Source: Gavia stellata (lineage: Eukaryota > Chordata > Aves > Gaviiformes > Gaviidae). Taken from it: a stretch of DNA of 64,000 nt. Shown here in pieces: positions 37,201 through 49,200 of this stretch (position 1 is the first letter of the stretch; each line of letters opens with the position of its first letter). Both the position numbers and the translations under genes were made by a program. Below the pieces are notes generated by a model that saw only the letters and a list, made by a program, of their open reading frames with translations, was not told where the DNA came from and searched no databases. Where the stretch lies: contig NC_082596.1 of the NCBI RefSeq assembly GCF_030936135.1, positions 100,773,383-100,837,382 on the forward strand, written 5' to 3'.

Positions 37201-40200
37201 CCACACACTGCATTTGGTGTAGGACAAGTGCATCTGGCTCTCATTGGCAGCGCCTCACTTTGGCCCAAGACCAGGGGTGAAAGGAAGGATTAATGGCAAC
37301 CAATGTGACTCCCCGCTGCTGCTGAAAGGGTCCTCGTCCTTCCTTGGCCACCCACTCCCGCCCCAGCCCTTGCACAGCCCTAACATTCACATGGCTGCGC
37401 AGTGACTGGGGCCTTTTTCATCAGAGCACGGGTTTATGTTGGGCTGAAAGGACCCTGTAATCACCGCTCCCTTTAGGCTAAGGGCAGGAGGGAAGGGAAA
37501 CAACAGGGAAGAGGAGTTTCCTGCCCAGCAGCCTTTGGTTGCTGCCATCACAAAGATGTATCTGTGGATGACGGATGAAGAGACAAAACTGTGCAAAGCG
37601 GGTCTGAGACACAAAGACCTTGAATTGACACCAACAGAAAGCATGTAAAACGGCTGCTGTACCCCCGTCCTCGGTGCTCATCCTCAGCAAGGTGTTGGGA
37701 TGGAGAGGAGTCAAGAGCACAAGGAGACTGAGATTGAGGGAGCTCCTCTTTTATCATACCAAGAGAGATGTTTTATAATTCTTTGCTGAACAAACACAAG
37801 ACAGCGGATAGAAGTTGGTTTTTCAACATAAAATATAGAGCAAAGTGAATGAGCAGAATATACACCAGTAGCACTCAAGTAACAGAAAAACAAAACCAAA
37901 ACATTTTAAAACACTCAAACACAAAAGCCACAACTTTTATGTTCAACATGTCATACATCATGCATGATTCTCCACTTTTCCCCTATTCTTCCCTAACTTC
38001 TTCTTGTTCTGCTTTCAGTATTTCCAAAAATACATTTTCATTTTTTTTTCTTATAGTATACTCATCCTTCAATGCATCATACTCAAACTCTATCTCCTTT
38101 TTTCCTCTCCTCTGTGCCCTGGGCCCCTTCCCAGCTGTTACTCTGTTCTTGAGTGGCTGGCCTGCAATTACATTTTCCTGCGCACGAGAGATACACTCCA
38201 AGGGATAGGTGGTCCACAGGTTAAGTGGCGTTGCCTTACTAGCACAGGCAAACAGATGAGGTTGACATCAAGAACAACAAATGTGAAATTTAAACAACGT
38301 GCCTTCACGAAGGGCAAAGACCACTTCAGACCCTGGGAGATGGATGCACACAGGCTTTCTCTTCCAAAGCTGGCCCACCACCCCTGAATGAACACATTCA
38401 AAACTCAGGTAGGGACGTAGCCAGAACGTGCTGACACGCGTTATGTGCTTGGGTGAGCGCTCTTCCTTCTTACCTGCACAAACCAGACCTGCTGTTTTCT
38501 TTGTCGAGGAGGAGTTTCACAGGTCCCTTATGAAACTTCATGCATATCGTAAAGCGGCAGCTCCCAACTAGTCGAGCTGCTCTGTGGTTACCCCCAACCT
38601 ACGTGGTTGGTTTCGCAGCTGGTGAAAAAGCAAGATGCTTTGCACAAACCCCAGCTGTTTGGGGATGGGTGAGAGTCAGCCCGGCTCTGCTGCAGACGAA
38701 CTGGAAGAGCAGCAGGGGAGCTGTGAAGGTGTGTGGGCAACACGACAATCATGACGACAGCCACGTCGGGCCCAGTGCGGGATCTCTCCCGCAGTGCAAG
38801 GGACAGCTGCAAGGGAAGTCTCGCACTGGCAGCCGCCCCGTCTGCTCTAGCAGAGGTTAGGCTTGGCCTACGCTACTGTTTCTTCCCCGCTTACATGCCT
38901 ATCTGCAGCAACAGAAAACCTTGCTGGCCATACAACTCCAGCAGTCTTGTATCTTACACAAAGAGGAGGATTTGGACTGAGCTTCAGATCTGGGCAAACA
39001 TCCCTCCAACAAGGCTGAGCTCCTCTCAGACAGGTATTTCATTTCCAGAATTTTGCTGATTTACGGTGCAGAGCAGCCACCTGCATCCAGGCAGTGAGGA
39101 AAGCAGGGTGTATGGGAAAGGCCTGCCGTTCCTTTCACCCCTTTCCCATCTTTCACTTACTAAGGTTGTAAAATGCTTTCCGGTCCGTTTGTTATCCCAC
39201 AGATATTTACACTCGGCAAGTCAAGAGGACAAGGGCAGAGAGGTCCACTTGTCAAGGCTCCCAGTCACCACCACTTCTTCAGCAAGCATGGGAGCAGAAT
39301 ACATTACCCTGTCGTGGACAACCACAGTTCGTGTCACTCCTCTTAAGCAAGGATAAGAAGGCGACGCTATTTGATGATGCCAATTATGACATCAGAGTCA
39401 AAGAAGATGGGCAAGGTAAGGGAGAGAGAAGAGATGAGCAGGGAGTAAGGATGTCTGCAGGAAGGCAACACGAAGCAACCACCGGTAGCTCAGCTGCTGC
39501 CTTGTCAGGGAAAAAACGAACTTCTCAGGAGATATATTCATAGGCAAAACCTCAAGGACTCCATCTGAGAATCCAAAAACTTTTCCACTTGCATGAAAGA
39601 AACCACTATATAGTTGTAGCCAAAATAATTTTTCCTTCAAACTGTGGAAAGAAAAGACTGTTTTGCTGAAGTCTATTTACAATTCAAGTTGCAGTTTTCA
39701 GTCAGCCCAGTCACAAGAGTCCGCTTAATCTTTTGTAGGTAGCAAGAAAGAAAGAGAAAGAGGAGTAAACTGCTTTGCCCTATACAAAAACCGAATTATC
39801 AAGAGAGACTCCAAATGTGGAAAGTTTCAGATAAAAGAGCAGATACAGATCAAGGTGGGGGTTGCTGGTTTGATTCTGTCTTCCCATGGTTTTCTTTTTT
39901 CCAGGAACTAAGGTGGAATAGAGAGTAGAGCTTGAGATGCTAAGGAGTTATTAGTCAAAACAGGGTGTTGTAAGGGGAACTATTTTGTGACTTTAAAGCA
40001 AATGTTTATTGTCAAACATTCCTGACATCCCGCGAGAAGTGTTAGAAAACCCATCACATAAATAATGCTCAAAACCGGAGCAGACAGAGCACTGGAAATG
40101 GATGTTGTACAAGCAGTTGGCATTATCAGTCAGATGAGTCGACGATTTACTGTTTTCCCTACGTTAACTGAAATAACCCCAGCTAGTCTTATATTTTACA

Positions 40201-43200
40201 ACAGATGCAGCTGCCACTAGGTGGTAGCAGTTTAGTAAATTTGGGGTTTTTTGGACCCGCTCACACAATGCTGCTTCTACTTCCACCCACGAACTGGAGA
40301 ACATCTTTCCAACCTGCAGTGTCAGCCTGCAAAATTTTGGGGGTTATCTTTGTCCATTTTTATTGTAAACACTCTGAACACTAAAATTCAGCCACCTTCA
40401 TTACACCACAGGCACACACACAAGTTAAATATTTAATTAGTCCACAGTTGAGGGAGCTTCCATATCTGTATGCCTTTTGAAATGAAAACATTCGAGATGA
40501 TAGAAAAGCACTATTTACAGTAAATGGAACTAAATATATCTGGGGGAAAAGGAGAAAACCAATTCTAGAAAAAAGCCTTTTTGCCTTTGACACGAGGTAC
40601 ATCCCCAGCTGAAGTCACCAGCACAAAGAAAGGTGTTCAGGACTAGCTCTGACTGCACCTACCAAATAGAAATGTGTATTGAAGGCAGGGGAAAAAACCC
40701 CAGACTTCCAGCTTACAGTGAATTCCACCATTTAGCAGTTTGATGTAGAGCCGGCAATACAATCAGCAAGTTATACACCATCTTCTCAGGATCTTCCAAA
40801 CAACAGCTCTAGTACTGAGGCCAACCCTACGGCTCTTCTGTTTGCCATGCACCCCAGCGGCAAGCAACTCTTGCTTTACCCTGAGCTGCGGCTCTGGAGC
40901 AGCTGTTAAACTTTGCCTGACACTGAAAAGGCAGTTTCAAGCCCTTTGTCCTCTAGGAAATACCCACAAATGTAGTTCAGAGGTACAGACAGCTAGAACA
41001 GTTTGGAAAAACAAAAAGTCCCCCACTACACCCAGGGCTCACATGATTTCTGGAAGGATCACAGAGTGGCAGATATCTAGAGCAAAGATGAATTCTGCTA
41101 AACGCTAATCAGAAAATTCACTGTTGAGTATACTTACTTTGTAAATATTTGCCTAGTTAGCACAGAGCAATTGTGTTCGACCCTCTCACATTAGGGGCAA
41201 GCCTCTTTAAGAAAGGGATCTTTCCTTAGCAAAGTCTCTTTCTGTATTACGTAAGAGATAATCCCTTACCCCATTCCCATCCCACATCTCTCCTCCGTCA
41301 ACTGTATTTTGTTGCAAGAAGGGCGCATTCAGAAAGCCCTAAGGAGACAAAGGCAGGGCTGCTTTAACATGATGAAAGTGGGCGATTCATTAAGTTGCTC
41401 CACAATTTCGTTGTATGCCTCTCTGCCGGTACAGGTCTCCCCTGGTCTGACTGCTGCGAGACAGGCGAGACGTCCTCAGTTTACTTCAGGTGCTTTAGTG
41501 AGACCATTCCCTTCCTCTCCATGCAGCAAGGACATGCACAAGCCCCATCACTTACAGAGCCTCTGAATCCTATTCAAAACCACCATCCTGTTTTTTGTTT
41601 TGGTTTAAAACAAGACCAAAAGAAACCCTCTATAAACTTGTTCCCAGTGACACTCTATTGAATTGCACTTCCTGTCTTGCACCTCATCTTAAAGCTTCGC
41701 TTCATTTACGGCTGACCAAACACCATCCAAGCATCTCCCTTCATTCCCTTTCCTTCTGGCGTACAGTGAAATCTGGACAATTATTCATTTCCAAGTACAG
41801 CCCTCACACGGGCTCTGCATGGGAGCCCCAAGCACGCTACTCACCCACCTTTTAAAACCAGCACAAAAAGAGAAACGACCCCATTTTAAACTAAGCCACA
41901 GTTTCAAATTGTTAATTTACTTCCACTGATTTTGAAATCCGTTTTTCTTGGACAATGGAGAGAGACCACAAGTCCAAAGCTGCTGAATGATTTTGGATCA
42001 TGATTAAACACCACTTGGAGAAGCCAGTTGTAAACACTAAGCTGTGCTACAAAGCGCACACGGTAACTATAACAGTATAGGATCTGGGCTCCTTCCTCGC
42101 TGTCTAAAGCTGCTGTTTGAAGACACAAAGCATTTGACAGCAAAGCCAATTTCAACAGCATCTACCCCCAGCGCCTCCCGGGAGATGCTGCCAACTCCAC
42201 ACCTCAGCTGCATCAATGTGCTCTTTTAGGGCCATACCGCCAGCCAGATCCGGGAACTGATCTCACGACTGCTGGTTCCTCCCCTTGTCCTTTTCATTTT
42301 TTTGGGCAGCTGGGTCAGCTACAGCTGTGGGGATGAACAGTTGGGAACAGGTTGAGCCAGCACGGCCAAGGAGTGCTTTGTGTTATCCAACCATGGCCCA
42401 AGGCTCTGTCTGCCGGGGGCAGGTCGAACCACTCTGACCAGCCCAGTGCGGGCTGCTAAGAACAACATCTACGTTCCACCAAAGTCCTACCCATCCTACA
42501 CGCCTCGCCAGCGCTCATCCGAGCAGCTTTAGAAATGCCTGCCTCCTCACCCCGCCGACCAGCTGATCTGTGCTAGGATCCCTCTGACTGCAAAGAAAGT
42601 TTTCAACAGACCCAAGTAGGTTGTTTTAGTTTCGTTCTGCCATGGAGGCTGTTGGAGGTGAGCAGTTTCAGAGGCCTTTCTGCAGACTTTTGTTCTGCGA
42701 GGGGATCATGTTATAACATGAGTCGTCTGCTCTCACACCGTAGCCACCCGTTGTCTGCATAGGCAGGATGAGCCCACGTGACACCCCAGATACCATCCTA
42801 CAGCCCTGTGAAGTTATGGGCTGCTAACACGGTAAGAAGGCAACTTAGTCTCCTCATGATAGGCAAGATCAAATCATGTCGTAACATGTCTCCAGAGTGG
42901 CAGATTTTAATGCCAGGCTAGTACTGAGACCTGTATTACTACATTTCAATCACTCCAAGGCAACCTGCTGTACTAAAAGAAAGGATGAGAGAGGTTGGGA
43001 AGACAGCAGACTTTCCCAAACAAACCGGAGTTTGGAAACATAAGAGGAAAACCCGGTGCATGCTTTTGTGCAATCTGATCAGCAGCTATCCTGAGGCTGA
43101 GAGTAACAACCGATTTGTAATTCTAACTACCCTGATGCACAGAGCCAACTTCTTGCTGCTTTTAGGTTTGTTACTTCGACGACTCTCCTGGGAAACTGAC

Positions 43201-46200
43201 TCAAAGTGACACAAAGTGACCGTGTCTCCCCTGGAGGTGTGAACACCATACAGCAATGGCTCCCTTCTGCAATCACTTTTCAAGCAAGGGACATGTACCA
43301 CCATCTGCTGAGCTTCCTCCTTGCATCTATCCCATTTGGTCAGCACAGAAAAACCCTGAGTGACTGTGCTCACCCTTGGTTTCGTGTCAGCTTGTCCCTT
43401 CTGACTAAATGCCCCTTCCCTGCCTACAACAAAGCCTTGCGTGATCGGACAATCAATCTCCTTTGCTGCAAAACTCTCAAAACAGAGTGTGCAAGAAGAT
43501 GGCGGGTGAGCTTCAATGCAGATGAATTTAAGGTAAAATACCTCTGGAAAAATAATGTAAAATATGCTTATGTGATGCTAAACATGCTAGTGACAGGTAC
43601 ATTCAGGCAGGACGTCTCAGAACCATCGCTGACAGCTCTCCAGGACCACTGGCTTGGCCTGCAGCAGTAGCCAAACTAAAGCCAAGAAACGCTGGGTACC
43701 ATGAGCAAGAGTATTAAAAGCAAGACCAAGGGTGTCCCTTTGCTGCTGCGTAAAGCCCTGGTGTGGTGTGCCCTCGTTTCAGGTGGTGTGTGCACTTCTG
43801 GTCTCCACGCTGCAGGAAGGAGGTAAGTCATCTTGCAGACGGCAGACAGCAAACCCGATCCAAGCGATAGGGCAGCTGCCCTGTGAAGAGACACCAGAAA
43901 GGCTCGGGCTCCTCATTTTGAAGGAGAGAAAGGGGGTGTTACAATTGAGATTTACAAATTGTGAAGGCAGCTGAGAGGGCGCACAAAGAACTGCAATTCA
44001 CCAAATCCTGCAATACTGGAACTAAGGGTGGCTCTCTGAAACTAGCAGAGGATCAGCTGAAAACAGATTAAAAATAGTTATTTAGACAGCACCATAGTGA
44101 ACTTCTGGAGCTTGATGCCAGATGAGGTTGGAGGCAGGCAGCATCAGCGGGTTCAGAAAGCAGTTGGAGAGACTTGCGGACAACAGGTCCCTGAACAGGT
44201 AGTAAAGGGAGCAGGTGGGGATGTGCCCTCTAACAGGGAACCCTAATGCAGCAGTTGTGGATGCTGATAGAGCATTCAGAGGAACAGGAAGTCGCCAGGC
44301 CCACATGTTCACCCTAAATAGCACATCCTACTGCTACCATCAGAGACACAAGTACTTGGCTGCATGTACCACCGCTCTAATGTGGCAGGGCACTTCCTAA
44401 TGTCCTTACGCTTTGCTTGTCTGCAGCATTCAGTCTGACCAAACACAACTTGGGCTTGCTATTCTGAACAGCTGGGAAAAAACTGCATGTGCTATTGTGA
44501 TATCCAGCATCCTCTTCCTTAGACTGGGGGAATAAGCACATTTGTCCTCAGGTAGCAACTGGCAACTCCAGGTTTGTGCAAATTCTGTTAGATTTGGTAC
44601 AAAAGACAACAACACATTTTTGACAGGGGAAGGGCTTCTGGACTGACACAAAAAAAAGAATGTCTCTCTGTCCTAATGTGTAATAACAAACTTCTTTAGT
44701 TTTTTTCCCCCTTTACTGCTTGGTGACCAACTACAACATCCTGACTGCAAGCTCCTCAACAGCAGGCTCTCTCCTGAGATGTCTGTCACCCGTGTGAATC
44801 TGACACTTCTGTCAAAGCCACGGGGCATCTTTCCATTGAATTCAGTAGAATCAAGCCCCAAATGTTGAATAAGCAATCAATTACTTCCCCACAGGAGAAA
44901 GTTTTTCACGACTGTAATTTATTTAAATGACTAGCACAAGGGAAGCGACTGAGTGCAGGAAGTTGAAAGAAAAGCCAGGATTATGCAGTGCAATGAGGAA
45001 AGTGGTCCTGCACGACATCTTCGTGACGAAGAAAGAGATTGTGAGGGTAGTTACACGTAAAAGGAGATCAGCTGCACACACACACAGAGACACACAAAAC
45101 ACCCTGCCCTCTCAGCTAGTAGCCTCTTTGAGACAACATTGTGGGTGCGTTTCTCACTTTAATCTTCCGCAAGTTGGTTCTGTTCTAATTAACATCTCAA
45201 CCTGTACGAGGGATTCCCTGCATCTTGCAGACATCCCAGGCGCTGTTTCTTTCCCTTCATTTTCTTCCAGTGTGAACACAACTTTTTAGAAGCATCAAGG
45301 CACTGCCTTTTTGTAGGCTTTCAAGTCACTCCTCCTTTTTAGATGCCTGCTAAGCCAACCATAAATTTATGGTTACAAATACCACCACTTTCTGCACTTT
45401 TATTTGGCTTCATTCACAATGCAAATACAAAACAGAACTTCGAAGTTGAGCAGAAATCCTTTTGCTTCATGATAGCCCAATTCCTTTCCACATTTCTTTT
45501 CAAGCATGCAATGACAGGATTAGCTGAGGATTAATTACTTGAAACTCAACCTGCATCTCAGGTCACAATTTTCTCATATTTTCAGCCTTTAAAACTTTCA
45601 TATCAACCAAATATTTGTCATACAGAACAATACTTAAAACAGATAGGATATTCTTCTTTCCACACAAACATCCTTGTTGGTGATCTCAAAACCCAAACAA
45701 AAATCCTGCTTACTGTGCAAACTCCAATCCTCCCAGCCCAAGTTACAGTCCTATTCCCAAATGGAAACCAGACTGCTTTCCAAAAATGTCACCTTTAAAG
45801 GCACAAAAAAGATCATTCGAAAAAGCAGTATTTTCTGCTTCCTGTATTGTCGCCTAAAGGCAACTGCTCTTCTCATAAAATATACTTACTCACTGGAAGG
45901 TAACCTGAACAATCAGTTTAAGTGCAATGTGATTTGATTTTTTATTAACCTTTTTTGTAAGAACGGTCGTGGCTTGGATTAAAATACATCTGTGTCTATA
46001 TACTGACTCAGAACTTACCCTAAAATTTGGTCAGCAGCACAGCAGGACTAGTCTAGGCTGGACACTTCATAGAAGCCAGTCATTTGAAGGGAGTCTTTTT
46101 CAATATAAAGGGTCATCTAAATAATCACAGCATGTAAGAAGATCATTCCTTAATTAAGTTATCTCCTGCTATTGTTGTCCTACTGGAAACATACTATTGC

Positions 46201-49200
46201 CATGGTAAGGACAAATGTTGCAAAGTAAAGATGTCTACACTTTCACTTTGACTTAAGTCATAAACGCAAAGATAAAAACTCCTCCAGTCCTTTTTTTATG
46301 ACTTGTGTCCTCCGATCAACAAGAAACATTCAGGTACCTGGGCTAGGCGTATTCTATTTATTTATTATTTTGTTTGTAGATCTTTTCTTGTACATTTCAT
46401 TCCTGTTTTAACAGCAAAACAAAACAAAAAGAAAAAAAATAAAACCCTTCTCTGCCATTAAATCTCACCTCCTACAAAAAATAATCCAGGGCCAAATAAG
46501 ATCTGGCAGTATCTCTCTGAAAATATCCTCAAGTGATTCTCTGCAAACTTATTTAGGTTATCTATAACAAACTTAATGGCCAAAAAAGACCATTATTTTC
46601 ATTTTATATTGAACCTAGTCTGATGCACATACCATAAAAGGAGCAAAATTAACTGCCCCACCTGCAGGGCACATCTTACTTGCTGCTCTGAGAATGAAAA
46701 AAGTCAGGAGCAGGAGAGAGGGCAAAGAAGAAAGGCAAACTGAGTTGAACATAGAAGAGTAAATTAAACAATAAAGACATCAAGAGAAAGAAAGTATTAA
46801 AAACAAGTGTTCAAGCATGTTCAAACGGAACACGGGTACCGTGTTAAACACTGTATAAAACCAAGCTATGCCAAATTCCCAGTGCCCCACTTGTGAGCTT
46901 TGCATTAAAATAAAACCCAGCAAAGAAGGTGTATGCTTCTTCAGGGAAATGCTTTAAACTAAAAAACCAAAGTGGTGTTGAGGCAAGAATAAGCAGGGCG
47001 AAAGCTGTCACAAGAGAGACTTTTGGTTGTGTGAGGGATGTGGGTTACTGATAGCATGTGCATTTTTGCACTTTCACAAAAGGTAAACATGATCTTGACA
47101 CTGCATGGAAGGAGTCTTCCATGTCGAAATTTTATTGAACATGAAAGACACACTTGAAAAATCTTTCCATGTCTGTATAAACACAGCAGTTTGAAACTGG
47201 TATATATAGATACTACTTAAATGCTCAAAATTATGTACCTTTTCCTCAACCATGCTCACTCATTATTTGCTTGGACCACTTACCCAAATTACTCCAATAA
47301 CAACTTCCCTACAAATCGCTGGAGAAGAGCTAGTAGCCACTTCTTAGCTCAAAAGACTGCCCTGGTTGTTTGATAGCAGCATACTACAGAAATCTAGGAG
47401 CATGGACTAGCTTCCCTGCAGTGATTCCCTATGGAGCAGATACCCAATACAGGCAGTTTGGAAGCAGTTCACCAGGACTCTTTCTATCCCATTCACATCA
47501 GCCTCTTGGCCCTTTCTCTCCCCAGGTCAGGGAGCAGCGATCAAGTCCAGACAATAAAGTTCCCCTTTTCTCTTTACAATAAGATTAGTGAATAGAATTT
47601 TTTCTTAAGTGCCTTTAAAAAGCAGAGCTATCTAACAAGTCACTGCCTGTGCAATAGGTGGGGACAGAAATGGTGCATTGCACTATGACACTGTAGATGT
47701 CTCCATCAGAAAACCAACTCGCCCACCCAGGACACAAACCCAACAAACTGCTGTATCTACCACACAGCTGCCAAACTCCTCCCGTGCCACCAGCACCTGA
47801 CACTCACCACAAAAACACGGGGCTCGCTCCACCTGAATGCATCCTAGTGCTTGCTTTGGCACCACCTCCCTGGCCTAAATCTCCTCTACCTTCCTAGCTC
47901 ACCTTTCCCTCTCTCCTCCAGTAAGCCTCATCTACACTGCTGCCACAGGGGAGCTGCTACAAACTCCCAGTTTGGAAACAGAGCACTAGTGTCACCTGAA
48001 AGGAGATGCCCCAAGACTAGTCAAAGCTTGCTGTGGGGTGGTCATCCAGCAACAAGTCTCCCTCAACACTGCTCTGATGCTGATTAGAAAATTGCTCAGC
48101 GTTACCATTGCCGGAGCGCATCAGTCTGAATCCGGTTATTGCCACTGCTGTAGTATCACCAAAAATCTTGTATCTGCACTGGGGATCCAGCCCTGCTACA
48201 GCCGCAGTTGCTTGCCTTCCCAGTGGAGATTGCTGCACAGGCTTTTTGAAAGGACGGTGTCTCCTTCCAAGCCCGGTGGTGGTAGGGGAGACAAGTTTTA
48301 CCTGTATAACTCATGGCTGAATGCATTTTCTTGCCTTCATTAAGGGTTTACACCAGTGCTGCTACCTTGGAAATCTGCCATCAATAAGCAAGTCAAACCC
48401 CTTAGTCTGGGAAAAGCCTCTCTATTGTTTTCTGTCTCATGAACAGTTCTTCAGTAACTATATATTTTTTTTGGAGAGCAGGGTGTTAGAAAACAATTGA
48501 TACAACTAAAGAGCTCTCCTTCACCAGTGAAAGTAAACCGTATGCTTAATAAGATGAAATAATTTGGTCTCTGTGGGCCAGAAAACAATAGCCTCACTGT
48601 TGCACTGATACCTTGCAAGTTATGTCCTTGGGTCACCCAAAGCAAACTGTAATAGGGACTGCTCCACAGCTCAGATTCCCTTTAAACCTCTCAGCTAACA
48701 TCTTTTACCTCTTCAGGTTTCCCTCTTTAGCACATACATGAATCAGCTGCTTCATGAAACCTCAATTCCATCAAAAATATGAAGTTGTCTTATCTCCTAT
48801 GAGGCTGTACTCAGTTCCCTAAAGTTTCTTACAAATATCCTTAGCTTTTACTCTTTATGCCAGGAGTTGAGATTGCATAATGAAGAAAATAATATCAACA
48901 GCTGTGACTGACTTAAACAGGAGCAACAGCAGGTAGAGCTTTGTCCTCTCCCTCTCCGAGCAGGATGAGAATCTACTAATTACTTTATTACAGGGTGGGT
49001 GGAAAAAGGAGTGAACTTCAAATCAGCACAGCATTCAAGGCAGTATCTCCTTCACAGAGAAGAATGAAAAATAACCCCAAACCTAGAATAAATCTCCCTC
49101 CCCAATTCCTCCTTTTGTTTACAACAGGTTTGAGGTTACTTACACAGTGGCACAATATTAAACATTCCATACACATCTCCACACCTTAGGGCATAAGCCC

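Noticed and set aside
37983-38201. Lys/Glu-rich minus-strand frame in the big RREB1 intron
   Set aside because: The strand is purine-rich, which yields Lys, Glu, Arg and Asn codons by composition. No known homolog was recognised, no matching donor was seen, and including it would end RREB1 early at its stop.
38460-38520. Donor-like CTTACCTG at 38470 as the end of the missing RREB1 finger exon
   Set aside because: The adjoining minus-strand translation has no C2H2 pattern; the true remnant of that exon is at 44486-44642.
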